This document shows positions 14,236 through 22,803 of a stretch of DNA of 64,000 nt, piece after piece. The stretch is from Burkholderiales bacterium. Its GTDB lineage: Bacteria > Pseudomonadota > Gammaproteobacteria > Burkholderiales > Burkholderiaceae_C. Below the pieces are notes generated by a model. The model saw only the letters and a program-made list of their open reading frames with translations. It was not told the DNA's origin and did no database searches. The translations under genes were made by a program, and so were the position numbers. Location of the stretch: NCBI GenBank assembly GCA_016191525.1, contig JACPOK010000033.1:124001-188000 (forward strand), read 5' to 3'. How positions within the stretch are numbered: the stretch's first letter is position 1; the number at the start of each line of letters is the position of its first letter.

Positions 14236-15476
14236 AACCGCTGGACATCAGCACGCGGCTGCTCCACGCCGACCGGCAAAGCCCCATCGAGCACGGCGCG
14301 GTGCACAAGCCGCTGCACATCGCCACCGCCTACGGCTACAGCCAGGCCGAAGAGCTGGTCGCCGTGTTCCAGGGCCGCCAGAGCGGCCACGTGTACGGCC
14401 GCCAGGGCAACCCCACCACCACCGCGCTGGAAGCCAAGGTCAGCCTGCTGGAAGACGCGGTGGGCACCATCAGCTTTGCCAGCGGCATGGGCGCGCTGTG
14501 CTCCACCATGCTGGCCCTGCTGAAAAAGGGCGACCACGTGATCGCCAGCCGCTACCTGTTCGGCAACACCGCCAGCTGGATGCAGACGCTGGAGCAGATC
14601 GGCTGCGAAGTGACGCTGGTGGACGCCACCGAGGCCGCGCACGTGGCCGCCGCCGTGACGCCGGCCACCCGCATGGTGCTGGTGGAAACCATCGCCAACC
14701 CGCGCACGCAGGTGGCTGACCTGCAAGGCATCGGCAAGGTCTGCGCGCAGCACGGCCTGGTCTATTTCGTGGACAGCACCATGACCACGCCGGCCCTCTT
14801 CCAGCCGAAGGACGTGGGCGCCTCGCTCATCATCCATTCGCTGTCCAAGTCGATCTGCGGCCACGGCAATGCGCTGGGCGGCTCGGTCTCGGACACGGGC
14901 CTGTTCGACTGGGACAAGTACCCCAACCTGCAGGCCACTTACCGCAAGGGCCCGGCCACCGGCTGGGGCCTGCTGCAGATCCGCAAGAAGGGCCTGCGCG
15001 ACGTGGGCGCCACGCTCAGCTCGGAACACGGCCACCGCATCGCCGTGGGCGCCGAAACGCTGGCGCTGCGCATGGAGCGCGCCTGTTCCAACGCGCTGGC
15101 GCTGGCGCGCTGGCTGGAGGCGCAGCCGCTGGTGTCGCGCGTGCATTACCCCGGCCTGCCCAGCCATGCGCAGCATGAGCGCGCGGGCGGCCTGTTCAGC
15201 GGCTTCGGCGCGCTGCTGGGCTTCGAAACCCAGCCGCAGGCCGACCCCATCGCATTGCTCAACGCCCTGCAGCTGGTCATCAAGTCCAGCCACCTGGGCG
15301 ACAACCGCACCCTGGCCATTCCCGTCGCCCACACCATCTTCTGGGAGATGGGCCCGCAGCAGCGCAAGAGCATGGACATCGCCGACTCGCTCGTCCGCGT
15401 GTCGGTAGGCATCGAGGCGCAGGATGATTTGCTGGCCGATTTTTCCCAGGCATTCGCCAGTTTGAAGGCCGCATGA
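14232..15476 (+). CDS. Cystathionine gamma-synthase family PLP-dependent enzyme
   Basis: Member of the Cys/Met metabolism PLP enzyme family, with 414 residues. The PLP lysine is K206 in IHSLSKSICGHGNALGG and the conserved aspartate D181 lies in FVDSTMTTP. The family covers cystathionine synthases and lyases, O-acylhomoserine sulfhydrylases and methionine gamma-lyases; sequence alone does not settle the reaction here. The SKSICGHGNALGG form of the lysine site, instead of SKYIGGHSD or similar, marks a distinct subgroup that I cannot assign. It is coupled to prmB and the ABC-F gene by 4-bp overlaps. Confidence 0.82.
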   Translation: MKPLDISTRLLHADRQSPIEHGAVHKPLHIATAYGYSQAEELVAVFQGRQSGHVYGRQGNPTTTALEAKVSLLEDAVGTISFASGMGALCSTMLALLKKGDHVIASRYLFGNTASWMQTLEQIGCEVTLVDATEAAHVAAAVTPATRMVLVETIANPRTQVADLQGIGKVCAQHGLVYFVDSTMTTPALFQPKDVGASLIIHSLSKSICGHGNALGGSVSDTGLFDWDKYPNLQATYRKGPATGWGLLQIRKKGLRDVGATLSSEHGHRIAVGAETLALRMERACSNALALARWLEAQPLVSRVHYPGLPSHAQHERAGGLFSGFGALLGFETQPQADPIALLNALQLVIKSSHLGDNRTLAIPVAHTIFWEMGPQQRKSMDIADSLVRVSVGIEAQDDLLADFSQAFASLKAA

Positions 15477-17413
15477 TCGTATTGAAGAACGTCACCTTGC
15501 GCCGCAGCGCCAAGGTGCTGCTGGACAAGGTTTCCGTCACCATCAACCCCGGCGAAAAGGTGGGGCTGGTGGGGCGCAACGGCGCCGGCAAGTCCACCCT
15601 GTTCGGCCTGTTCAACGGCACGCTGCATGAAGACGGCGGCGATTTCTCGCGCCCCGCGCAGTGGCGCCTGGGCCAGGTGGAGCAGAACATGCCGGAGACC
15701 GAGGACTCGGCCACCGACTTCGTGCTGGGCGGTGACACGCGCCTGATGGAGCTGAAGGAAATCCTGAACCAGGCCGAGCACGGCAGCGACGGCATGGCCA
15801 TCGCCCATGCGTACTCCGATCTGGCCGACGCCGGCGAGCACGACGCCGTGCCGCGCGCACAGGCGCTGATCCTGGGCCTGGGCTTCAAGACCAGCGAGCT
15901 GGATGCGCCCGTCAACAGTTTCTCCGGCGGCTGGCGCATGCGGCTGCAGCTGGCTCGCGCCCTGATGTGCCCGAGCGACCTGCTGCTGCTCGATGAGCCC
16001 ACCAACCACCTGGATCTGGACGCCCTGGTCTGGCTGGAAGCCTGGCTCAAGCGCTATGCCGGCACCATGATCGTCATCAGCCACGACCGCGAATTCCTGG
16101 ACGCGGTGACCGGTGTGACGCTGCACATCGAGAACCAGGGCATCACCCGCTACGGCGGCAACTACAGCGCCTTCGAGACGCAGCGCGCCCAGCAGCTGGA
16201 GCTGCAGCAGGCGTCCTTCTCCAAGCAGCAGGACAAGATCGCCCACCTGCAGAAGTTCATTGACCGCTTCAAGGCCAAGGCCAGCAAGGCCAAGCAGGCG
16301 CAAAGCCGGGTCAAGGCGCTGGAGCGCATGGAAAAAATCGCGCCGGTGCTGGCCGATGCCGACTTCACCTTCGAATTCAAGGAGCCGGCGAACCTGCCCA
16401 ACCCCATGCTGGCCATCACCAACGGCCAGTTCGGCTACACGGTGGACGGGGAAAGAAAAACCATCGTCGCAGGCGTCAACAAATCCGTGCTGGCGGGCGA
16501 GCGCATCGGCATCCTGGGCGCCAACGGCCAGGGCAAATCCACGCTGGTGAAGACGGTGGCGCGCGACATTCCGGCGCTGGGCGGCACCATCACCGAAGGC
16601 AAGGGCCTGAAGATCGGCTACTTCGCGCAGCAGGAACTGGACGTGCTGCACCCCACCGACAACCCGCTGGAGCACATGACGCGCATCGCGCGCGACGTGG
16701 GACCGCCGGCGCGTGAGCAGGAGATCCGCAACTTCCTGGGCACCTTCAATTTCTCGGGTGAAATGGTCAAGCAGGCCATCGGCACCATGAGCGGCGGCGA
16801 GAAGGCGCGGCTGGTGCTGGCCACCATGGTCTGGCAGCGGCCCAACCTGCTGCTGATGGACGAGCCCACCAACCACCTGGACCTGGCCACGCGCGAAGCG
16901 CTGTCGATGGCGCTGAACGAATTCGAGGGCACGGTGATGCTGGTCAGCCACGACCGGGCCCTGCTGCGCGCGGTGTGCGACGAGTTCTGGCTGGTCGGCC
17001 GCGGCGTGGTCTCGCCGTTCGACGGCGACCTGGACGACTACCAGAAATACCTGCTGGACGAAGCCAAGCGGCTGCGCGAAGTGGCCAAGGCGGATGCCGC
17101 CGAAGCCGCCGTTGCTACAAAAATAGTAGCTGTCCAAGCACAGCCGGCGCGCTCTGCAGCCACTTTTACCTCTAAAGAAACGGCCGCAAAGCTGAAGCCG
17201 CTGAAAAAAGAGCGAGAGCAGGCCGAAAAGCGCATGGGCGAGCTGGGCGCCGACAAGTCAGCACTGGAAGCCCGGCTGGCCAGACCCCTGCCCGCCGCCG
17301 ACATGGCTGAGGCAGGCAAGCGGCTGAAGGCCGTCAACGATGAGCTTCATGCGCTGGAAGAGCGCTGGCTGGCACTGGCCGGCGAGATCGAGGCCATCGA
17401 AGCCCCCGCGTAG
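15473..17413 (+). CDS. ABC-F family ATPase (YheS-like)
   Basis: Cytosolic protein of 646 residues with two ATP-binding cassettes and no membrane domain. ABC-F proteins act on the ribosome. The first cassette has GRNGAGKST and LLLLDEPTNHLDLDALVWLE; the second has GANGQGKST, a GTMSGGEKARL signature and LLLMDEPTNHLDLATREAL. The inter-domain arm PtIM region (SFSKQQDKIAHLQKFIDRFKAKASKAKQ) and a C-terminal coiled coil match YheS. Residues about 546-568, in the linker before the coiled coil, are encoded by a dispersed palindromic element. The start overlaps the previous gene by ATGA. Confidence 0.92.
   Translation: MIVLKNVTLRRSAKVLLDKVSVTINPGEKVGLVGRNGAGKSTLFGLFNGTLHEDGGDFSRPAQWRLGQVEQNMPETEDSATDFVLGGDTRLMELKEILNQAEHGSDGMAIAHAYSDLADAGEHDAVPRAQALILGLGFKTSELDAPVNSFSGGWRMRLQLARALMCPSDLLLLDEPTNHLDLDALVWLEAWLKRYAGTMIVISHDREFLDAVTGVTLHIENQGITRYGGNYSAFETQRAQQLELQQASFSKQQDKIAHLQKFIDRFKAKASKAKQAQSRVKALERMEKIAPVLADADFTFEFKEPANLPNPMLAITNGQFGYTVDGERKTIVAGVNKSVLAGERIGILGANGQGKSTLVKTVARDIPALGGTITEGKGLKIGYFAQQELDVLHPTDNPLEHMTRIARDVGPPAREQEIRNFLGTFNFSGEMVKQAIGTMSGGEKARLVLATMVWQRPNLLLMDEPTNHLDLATREALSMALNEFEGTVMLVSHDRALLRAVCDEFWLVGRGVVSPFDGDLDDYQKYLLDEAKRLREVAKADAAEAAVATKIVAVQAQPARSAATFTSKETAAKLKPLKKEREQAEKRMGELGADKSALEARLARPLPAADMAEAGKRLKAVNDELHALEERWLALAGEIEAIEAPA
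17114..17167 (+). repeat. Dispersed GCTAY-N7-RTAGC element, copy C, inside the ABC-F gene
   Basis: 54 bp: GCTAC, seven bases, GTAGC, then a stretch ending GGCGCGCTCTGCAGCC and a T run. It is in the sense orientation and in frame, encoding VATKIVAVQAQPARSAATF in the linker to the C-terminal coiled coil. It is one of the best preserved copies. Confidence 0.85.
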
Positions 17414-17437
17414 CGTTGATTGCGGTAAGGTGGTGCC

Positions 17438-17935
17438 ATGCCCTCCTCACTGCAACTCGTACAAGGCGATCCGGCGCTGGCCGAGGTGGTGCGCCGCTGC
17501 CGGCGCCTGCTGAACCGGCGCGCCATGGTGGCCGCCGCCGCCAGCGCGGTGCCCGTCCCCGGGCTGGACTGGGCCGTGGACGCCGCCCTGCTGTCCAACC
17601 TGGTGCCGCAGATCAATGAAGAATTCGGCCTGACCCCCGCGCAGCTGGACAAGCTGCCCCGCCACAAGCGCGAACAGGTGCAAAAGGCCGTGGGCGCCAT
17701 CGGCTCGGTGCTGATCGGCAAGTTCATCACCCGCGACCTGGTTCTGCGCATGGTGGGAAAGGCCGGCCTGCGCATGACGGCCAGGCAGGCCACCAAGTAC
17801 GTGCCGCTGGCCGGCCAGGCCGTGTCGGCCATCATGGGTTACGCAGCGGTGCGCTACCTGGGCGAGGAGCACATCAAGGACTGCATCAACGTGATGCGCA
17901 GCGCCCAGCTGCAGCTGCCCGCACCCGACGCCTGA
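17438..17935 (+). CDS. Conserved hypothetical protein with hydrophobic segments (DUF697-like pattern)
   Basis: Protein of 165 residues. The segment RAMVAAAASAVPVPGLDWAVDAALLSNLVPQINEEFGL resembles the conserved core of DUF697/YcjF-type membrane-associated proteins, and two later hydrophobic stretches (AVGAIGSVLIGKFI; VPLAGQAVSAIMGYAAVRYLG) could lie in or on the membrane. It has no catalytic motif that I can see. It begins 24 bp after the ABC-F stop on the same strand and may share its transcript. Function unknown; the family assignment is tentative. Confidence 0.7.
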   Translation: MPSSLQLVQGDPALAEVVRRCRRLLNRRAMVAAAASAVPVPGLDWAVDAALLSNLVPQINEEFGLTPAQLDKLPRHKREQVQKAVGAIGSVLIGKFITRDLVLRMVGKAGLRMTARQATKYVPLAGQAVSAIMGYAAVRYLGEEHIKDCINVMRSAQLQLPAPDA

Positions 17936-17945
17936 CGACGGCGCC

Positions 17946-18140
17946 CTAGCTGGACGAAGGGCCTTCCTCGGCCGGCCGCGATTCCGAGCGGGCGCGTTCG
18001 CGGTTCTTCAGGTGGGCCAGCGCGCTGGCCGAGCCCTCGCCCGAATGCTGCTCCCACGAACCGGTGTCGGTGCCCTTGTCCTCGGCTCCGGGGTTGTCGC
18101 GGTCCTGCGACTGCGTGGTGGCGCTGCTCATGCTGCTCAT
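17946..18140 (-). CDS. Small hydrophilic hypothetical protein
   Basis: 64 residues, Ser/Glu/Arg-rich, starting MSSMSSATTQSQDRDNPGAEDKG, probably disordered. Its ATG overlaps the stop of the small gene at 18137-18340 in an ATGA, which suggests translational coupling and is the main reason to regard it as real. No family is recognised. Confidence 0.45.
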   Translation of the reverse strand: MSSMSSATTQSQDRDNPGAEDKGTDTGSWEQHSGEGSASALAHLKNRERARSESRPAEEGPSSS

Positions 18141-18340
18141 GACCCGGCCCTGTCGCTGGATTGCGATTCACCGCCCGTGGGCAAGTCGGGCATCGGCGCG
18201 CCGGGATGCTCGGCGGAACGCCGCTTCATCTCGTCCAGCGCGCTGGAAGAACCCTGCCCATTTTTTGCGGAAGCTGAATTCACGGTCTTGATCACATTCT
18301 TGCCAATGCCCGGCTGCGGGCTGGTGGGGATTTCCTTCAT
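18137..18340 (-). CDS. Small hydrophilic hypothetical protein
   Basis: 67 residues, starting MKEIPTSPQPGIGKNVIKTV. An AGGA ribosome-binding site lies about 6 bp before the ATG at 18340, which is preferred over an upstream in-frame TTG. The sequence is hydrophilic with SSALDEMKRRSAEHPGAPMPDLP near the end, a pattern I associate with small uncharacterised proteins of Burkholderiales. It is coupled by ATGA to the gene at 17946. Function unknown. Confidence 0.5.
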   Translation of the reverse strand: MKEIPTSPQPGIGKNVIKTVNSASAKNGQGSSSALDEMKRRSAEHPGAPMPDLPTGGESQSSDRAGS

Positions 18341-18515
18341 CACACGTCCTGATTGCTTCGATGCCCTGAAATCTAATGGCCGGAAAACGGGCCGGTTGTA
18401 GGGCAACGCAACAATGAATGCGTAGGGAAAAATCCGACTGGCCTGACGGTACCAGCGCGTTCCGGGCGGAAGGTAGGAGGGTACTGACAGCGGCTGTCGG
18501 AGGCGGCTGGCGTGG

Positions 18516-19275
18516 CTACTTGTTCAGCGCAGCCTGCTTGGCCTTGGCCTGGCGGTGTTCCTTGGCGATGGCCACTGCCAGCTGGCGGAGGTAGGTCTTG
18601 ACTGTCTCGTTGCAATCGAATTGCCGCATGTGGGAGTCCGAGGCGTCGGACGGCTTGAAGTGCCCGTCGGAAGCATAGGCCCCGGTCTTGATGCTGGACT
18701 TCGAGGCGTGTGGATGATAGTGGAAGGTAAAAGCGGTGTTGCCGCCGAAGGCCACGTTGTTCCAGGTCGGCCACACCGGAATCCGGGTGGTTTCCGCGCT
18801 GGAATCAAAAGGGGCTCCGAAGGCAAACCGGAACTCTTTCAGCGCTTCCGCATGCTGCGCCAGTTCGGTCACCCAGACGACAAACTCGGCCTCTCCATCG
18901 GGAACCGCGGCGAGGGTGGGTTTGACGTTGGCGACGGCGGCTGCGGCCGCCCCAGCCGCCTGCGCATTGTGGGCCGCCATGGCCGCGACGGTTTTTTCCG
19001 GCAACTTCATGCCCCACGCGACGCCTCCACCAAACTTCGGCGTGTTGTTGACGGGCGGCGGGGTGTGCCAATCCCACTCCCGCTGCGCCGATGTAAGCAG
19101 CCGTGTTGTGCGCATTGGCTGCCGTCGTAGCCGCAGTGCTCTTGGCGGCATGCTCCGCGGCCTTGGCTTGGCCGGAGTTGCTCAGAGCGGCTTGATAGCC
19201 TGCCTGCGTGGGGGCTGTGTTGCTGGCGGCCGAAGCTGCCTTGAAAGCAGCCTTGCTGTCGTTGGTGTTGGGCAT
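18516..19275 (-). pseudogene. Frameshifted hypothetical gene
   Basis: Two overlapping minus-strand reading frames appear to be halves of one gene. The first starts at ATG 19275 (MPNTNDSKAAFKAASAAS, Ala-rich, low complexity) and is open to about 19080. The second carries the rest (NNTPKFGGGVAWGMKLPEKTV ... LRQLAVAIAKEHRQAKAKQA) to the TAA-type stop at 18516. Removing one G from the GGG run at 19073-19075 would join them through GVDWHTPPPV into a protein of about 250 residues. It could be a sequencing error in a homopolymer or a true mutation. No family is recognised; the C-terminal part has HYHPHASKSSIKTG and TWNNVAFGGNTAF. Confidence 0.6.
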
Positions 19276-19329
19276 CGCGACTTCTCTGTCGTTGAGCCAT
19301 CCATTAGACAAATCCGCGTGTCGCGGCGC

Positions 19330-19373
19330 AATGGCACTAGTTCACCAAGTCCGGCGAGACGGTGAACGCCATT
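19330..19373. other. Imperfect hairpin downstream of tRNA-Lys
   Basis: Arms AATGGC + GTTCACC (19330-19335, 19340-19346) pair with GGTGAAC + GCCATT (19361-19373), with a 4-base bulge and a 14-base loop. It lies between the 3' end of tRNA-Lys and the start of the frameshifted gene, so it could terminate the tRNA transcript or form part of the next gene's leader. There is no long U run, so a simple intrinsic terminator is not proven. Confidence 0.35.
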
Positions 19374-19415
19374 GCTAGAGTATTTGTAGCACCGCAACAA
19401 GCTGGCGTGCGGGCC
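19374..19415 (+). repeat. Dispersed GCTAY-N7-RTAGC element, copy H, intergenic
   Basis: GCTA, then TGTAGC, then GCAACA and a GGCGTGCGGGCC arm; the T run is lost. It ends 4 bp from the 3' end of tRNA-Lys. It is a shortened and somewhat diverged copy. Confidence 0.6.
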
Positions 19416-19418
19416 GGG

Positions 19419-19494
19419 TGGTAGGACGTACGGGATTCGAACCTGTGACCAACGGATTAAAAGTCCGCTGCTCTACCAACTGAGCTAACGTCCC
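19419..19494 (-). tRNA. tRNA-Lys (anticodon TTT)
   Basis: 76 bases including an encoded CCA end. The 5' acceptor strand GGGACGT pairs with ACGTCCT (one G-U pair), the D arm is AGCTCAGTTGGTAGAGC, the anticodon loop is ACTTTTAAT with anticodon TTT, and the T arm is CACAGGTTCGAATCCCGT. All four stems form. It stands alone; no other tRNA is nearby. Confidence 0.97.
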
Positions 19495-19510
19495 ACGGCA
19501 AAGCCTTCGA

Positions 19511-20302
19511 TTATATCTGGGCGGCTGTGCTTCCCCGGCCGGCCAGGCGGTCCATCACCCAGCCGGCGGCGCACAGGCCGAAGGTGGCGGTGACGCTGGC
19601 GCTGGAGCCGTACCCGTGGCAGTTCAGGCTGCCGTCGCCCTCCTCTATCGCGCACGAGGCATCGGGCGGGGCCACGGCCTCGCGGCTGAAGACGCAGGCC
19701 ACGCCGATTTTTTTGCCTTCTTTCGGGACGCCGTGCTCCTTGCGCAGCCGGTAGCGCAGCTGGGCCAGCAGCGGGTCGTGGGTGGTGTTGGCCAGGTCGT
19801 CGATGTCCACCTTGTGGGCCTGGCGCTTGCCGCCGGCCGCGCCCACGCTGATGAACAGCGCCTTGGCCCTCACCGCCCAGGCGGCCATGGCGGTCTTGGC
19901 CTTGACCTGGTCGCAGGCGTCGATCACGGCGGTGGCGCCGGCCGGCAGCAGCTGCAGCCAGTTGCCGGGTTCAACGAATTCCTCGACGCCGTGCACTTTG
20001 CAAGACGGGTTGATCTGCGCGATGCGCTCGGCCATGGCCAGCACCTTGGCCTGGCCCACGGTGCTGTGCAGCGCGTGCACCTGGCGGTTGATGTTGGATT
20101 CGGCCACGTGGTCCAGGTCGATCAGGGTGAGCTCGCCCACGCCGCTGCGCGCCAGCGACTCGACGGCCCAGGAGCCCACGCCGCCTATGCCCGCCACCAC
20201 CACGTGCGCGGCGCGGATGGCAGCCGCGCCATCGACGCCATACAGCCGCTCCAGCCCGCCGAAGCGGCGCTGAAGATCCACGCTCTCGTCCAGATGGGTC
20301 AT
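19511..20302 (-). CDS. tcdA: tRNA threonylcarbamoyladenosine dehydratase TcdA
   Basis: E1-like ThiF/MoeB-fold enzyme that uses ATP to dehydrate t6A37 of tRNA to the cyclic form ct6A. It has 263 residues. The nucleotide-binding motif is VVVAGIGGVGSWAVESLARSG, then LIDLDHVAESNINRQ (E1-type arginine finger region) and VIDACDQVKAKTA. ATG 20302 overlaps the stop of the YeeE gene by 4 bp; a longer open frame upstream overlaps that gene and is ignored. Its occurrence next to tRNA-Lys, an ANN-decoding tRNA, may be coincidental. Confidence 0.9.
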   Translation of the reverse strand: MTHLDESVDLQRRFGGLERLYGVDGAAAIRAAHVVVAGIGGVGSWAVESLARSGVGELTLIDLDHVAESNINRQVHALHSTVGQAKVLAMAERIAQINPSCKVHGVEEFVEPGNWLQLLPAGATAVIDACDQVKAKTAMAAWAVRAKALFISVGAAGGKRQAHKVDIDDLANTTHDPLLAQLRYRLRKEHGVPKEGKKIGVACVFSREAVAPPDASCAIEEGDGSLNCHGYGSSASVTATFGLCAAGWVMDRLAGRGSTAAQI

Positions 20303-21414
20303 GCCATGCGCTCCACCCGCCAAGCCTGGTATTTGAATGCCAGCAGCGCGCCGCCAACGATGGCCGCCACGGCGGTGATGCTGGTGGCGCTGAGGGTGGA
20401 AAGCCCGCTCAGGCCCTGGCCGATGGTGCAGCCCATGGCCGTGACGCCGCCCACGCCCATCAGCACCGCGCCGCCCAGGTGATTGGCCACGTCCTCGGTG
20501 CCGCCAAAGCCTTCCCAGCGGAAGCTGCGCGTGGCCAGCGCCGTGACGGCAGAGCCGATGACCACGCCCGCCACCGAAACAATGCCGATGGTGAGCACCT
20601 TGCTCTTGTCGCTGAAGAACATCAGCCAGTCCAGTGTGTAGGCCACCGGCGCCACGAAGCTCAGCGCCTCGATGCGGCCCGAATTGGTGGCCAGGAAGGC
20701 CTCCTGCAGCGTCTCGGGGTGCTCGGCCACATGGCCCAGGTGGCCGCTGACCCACCACATGGCCGCCACGATGGCGCCCAGGCCCAGCCCGGCCATCAGG
20801 TTGTGCGCGCGCACAAAGCCCGGCCCGCGCAGCGCCCAGACCGCCAGGCCCCCGCCCAGCAGCAGGGCCAGCAGCAGGCCCGCCACCCGCGTTTCAATGC
20901 CAAAAACGGCTGCAGCGCCCGCCGATAGTGTTGCAGGCGCTACAAATTCAATAGCAACACGGTCCACGGTGGCCACCCGCAGCACGGCCGTCACGCCTTT
21001 GAGCGTGGCGAAAGCTGCCACGCCCATGGCAATGAACACCACCACCGCTTTGAGGTTGCCGCCGCCGATGCGCACCAGCATCTTGCTACCGCAGCCCGAG
21101 GCCAGCACCATGCCAAAGCCGAACAGCGCGCCGCCGGCCAGCGCCGAGGCCCACGTCCACCGGTTGGAAACGTAAAGGGTTTTGGCCGGGTCCACCAGCC
21201 CGGCAAAGGCCAGTGCGCCGAAGCCCAGCATCGCCACGCCCGCGGCCAGGGCCCACTGGCGCACGCGGGTGTAGTCGCCCATGGCCACCACGTCGCTCAA
21301 GGCGCCCATGGTGCAGAACTGGGTGCGCTGCGCGATGGCGCCGAAGGCCAGCGACAGCACGAAGCTCGCCGCCAGCACTTGCGTGGTGAGCGAGGCGATG
21401 TCGGGCGTTGGCAT
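20299..21414 (-). CDS. YeeE/YedE family membrane transporter
   Basis: Multi-pass inner-membrane protein of 371 residues. The paired motifs characteristic of this thiosulfate/sulfur transport family are present in both halves: QRTQFCTMGALSD near residue 30, ASGCGSKMLVRIGGGN near 105-120, and TAMGCTIGQGLSGLSTLS near the end. Cysteines in these motifs line the path in the characterised thiosulfate transporter. Residues about 150-172 between membrane segments are encoded by a dispersed palindromic element. The gene is coupled to tcdA; the substrate here is unproven. Confidence 0.88.
   Translation of the reverse strand: MPTPDIASLTTQVLAASFVLSLAFGAIAQRTQFCTMGALSDVVAMGDYTRVRQWALAAGVAMLGFGALAFAGLVDPAKTLYVSNRWTWASALAGGALFGFGMVLASGCGSKMLVRIGGGNLKAVVVFIAMGVAAFATLKGVTAVLRVATVDRVAIEFVAPATLSAGAAAVFGIETRVAGLLLALLLGGGLAVWALRGPGFVRAHNLMAGLGLGAIVAAMWWVSGHLGHVAEHPETLQEAFLATNSGRIEALSFVAPVAYTLDWLMFFSDKSKVLTIGIVSVAGVVIGSAVTALATRSFRWEGFGGTEDVANHLGGAVLMGVGGVTAMGCTIGQGLSGLSTLSATSITAVAAIVGGALLAFKYQAWRVERMA
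20902..20955 (-). repeat. Dispersed GCTAY-N7-RTAGC element, copy D, inside the YeeE gene
   Basis: 54 bp on the minus strand: GCTAT, seven bases, GTAGC, then GGCGGGCGCTGCAGCC and a T run. It is sense and in frame, encoding VAIEFVAPATLSAGAAAVF. It uses the same reading frame as copies C, E and F. Confidence 0.85.
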
Positions 21415-21444
21415 GCGCCCGATTCTAGGTGGCGCCTGAAGGCC

Positions 21445-22248
21445 TTACTTGAGGCGGGCCAGCCGCTCGCGCGCCGCGGTGGCGGCTTCGGACTGGGGGT
21501 AGGCCTTGACCAGCTCGTCCAGCGTCTTGCGGGCGCCGGCGTTGTCCTTCAGCTCGATCTGGCAATTGGCGATCGACAGCACGGCCTCCGGCGCGCGGCC
21601 GTGGTCGGGCGCCTGCGCCAGCAGCGCACGGAAGTTGGCGATGGCGCCGCGGTAGTCGCGGTTGGCGTACTGCGCATTGCCCAGCCAGAACAGCGCCGTG
21701 GGGCGGTAGCCCGACTGCGGGTATTGCTTCAGGAAAGCCGTGAACGCAGCCTGCGCGGCGGGAAACTCGCCGCGCCGGAAGACGGCCAGCGCGGCTTCGA
21801 AGTCGCGCGTTTCAGCCGGCTCGGCCGTGAACTCGCGGCCATCCAGCGAAATCTTGGAAGGTTCAAACTTGCGCAGGCGCTCGTCCACGCCCTGGGCCAC
21901 GTCCTTCTGGCGGCGCTGCAGCTCGGACAGGTCGCGCAGCATTTGTTCGTCGGTGCCGCGCAGCCGGGCGATCTCGCCGCGCAGCGCCTCGATCTGCGAC
22001 GACAAGTCCAGCACGCTGCGGCGCAGCAGCGCGTTGTCTTCGCTCGCCTTGCGCAGCTCATCGCCCTGGCGCGACAGCGCGCCCTCGTTGGCCAGGCGCT
22101 GCTGTTCCACCTTGGCGCGCAGGTCCAGGATGGCCTTGCGCGCGTCATCGTCCTCGAACAGGGCGGCGCGTGCCGGCCCTGCGGCCAGGCAGGCGGCCAC
22201 CAGCAATCCAGCGGCCAGGGGACGGAAGGGAATGCGCTTGGCCATCAT
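21445..22248 (-). CDS. cpoB: Tol-Pal system coordinator CpoB (YbgF)
   Basis: Periplasmic protein of about 267 residues that links Tol-Pal to peptidoglycan synthesis at division. It has a signal peptide ending in ARA, an N-terminal coiled coil (about 30-115, leucine/arginine-rich), and a C-terminal TPR domain with FEAALAVFRRGEFPAAQAAFTAFLKQYPQSGY and repeats of the same form. The start ATG overlaps the pal stop as TGATG; an ATG three bases later is equally possible. Gene order tolB-pal-cpoB supports the call. Confidence 0.93.
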   Translation of the reverse strand: MMAKRIPFRPLAAGLLVAACLAAGPARAALFEDDDARKAILDLRAKVEQQRLANEGALSRQGDELRKASEDNALLRRSVLDLSSQIEALRGEIARLRGTDEQMLRDLSELQRRQKDVAQGVDERLRKFEPSKISLDGREFTAEPAETRDFEAALAVFRRGEFPAAQAAFTAFLKQYPQSGYRPTALFWLGNAQYANRDYRGAIANFRALLAQAPDHGRAPEAVLSIANCQIELKDNAGARKTLDELVKAYPQSEAATAARERLARLK

Positions 22249-22781
22249 CAACGGTAGGCGATTTCAGCGCGGCGATTTTGTGCCCAGGAGGCTTCGTCGC
22301 TGCCGGGATTGGCGGGCTTTTCCTTGCCGAAGCTCACGGCCTCGACCTGGTTGTCGCCCACGCCCAGCAGGCCCATCGCGCGGCGCACGGCTTCGGCGCG
22401 GCGCTGGCCCAGGGCCAGGTTGTATTCGCGGCCGCCGCGCTCGTCGGTGTGGCCTTCGATGGCGATCTTGCGGCCGGCATTGGCCTTCAGGAAGCGTGCG
22501 TGCGATTCGATCAGCGACTGGAACTCGGGCTTGATCACGTAGCTGTCGTAATCGAAATACACGATGCGCGCCACGTTGGCCGGGCCCATGGTGTCGGTGG
22601 GCCGGTTGGTGGCGTCCACGGTCGTCACCTGGCTTTGCGTGCTGGTGCCGGTGTTGGGCACCGTGGCCGTCACGTTCTTGCCGCTCTTGTCTTCCACCGG
22701 CACGTCGTCCAGCTTCACGCCCGATGCGCAGCCTGCCAGCACGGCGGTGAATGCCAGGCCCAGGAAAATTCGTTTGATCAT
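22248..22781 (-). CDS. pal: Peptidoglycan-associated lipoprotein Pal
   Basis: Outer-membrane lipoprotein of 177 residues that binds peptidoglycan. The signal peptide ends in the lipobox LAGC. The OmpA-like domain occupies about residues 72-175, with IVYFDYDSYVIKPEF and the peptidoglycan-binding motif GHTDERGGREYNLALGQRRA. ATG 22781 has a GGGAG site upstream. It lies between tolB and cpoB. Confidence 0.97.
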   Translation of the reverse strand: MIKRIFLGLAFTAVLAGCASGVKLDDVPVEDKSGKNVTATVPNTGTSTQSQVTTVDATNRPTDTMGPANVARIVYFDYDSYVIKPEFQSLIESHARFLKANAGRKIAIEGHTDERGGREYNLALGQRRAEAVRRAMGLLGVGDNQVEAVSFGKEKPANPGSDEASWAQNRRAEIAYR

Positions 22782-22803
22782 CAGAAAAAACTCCCGAAAA
22801 AAA

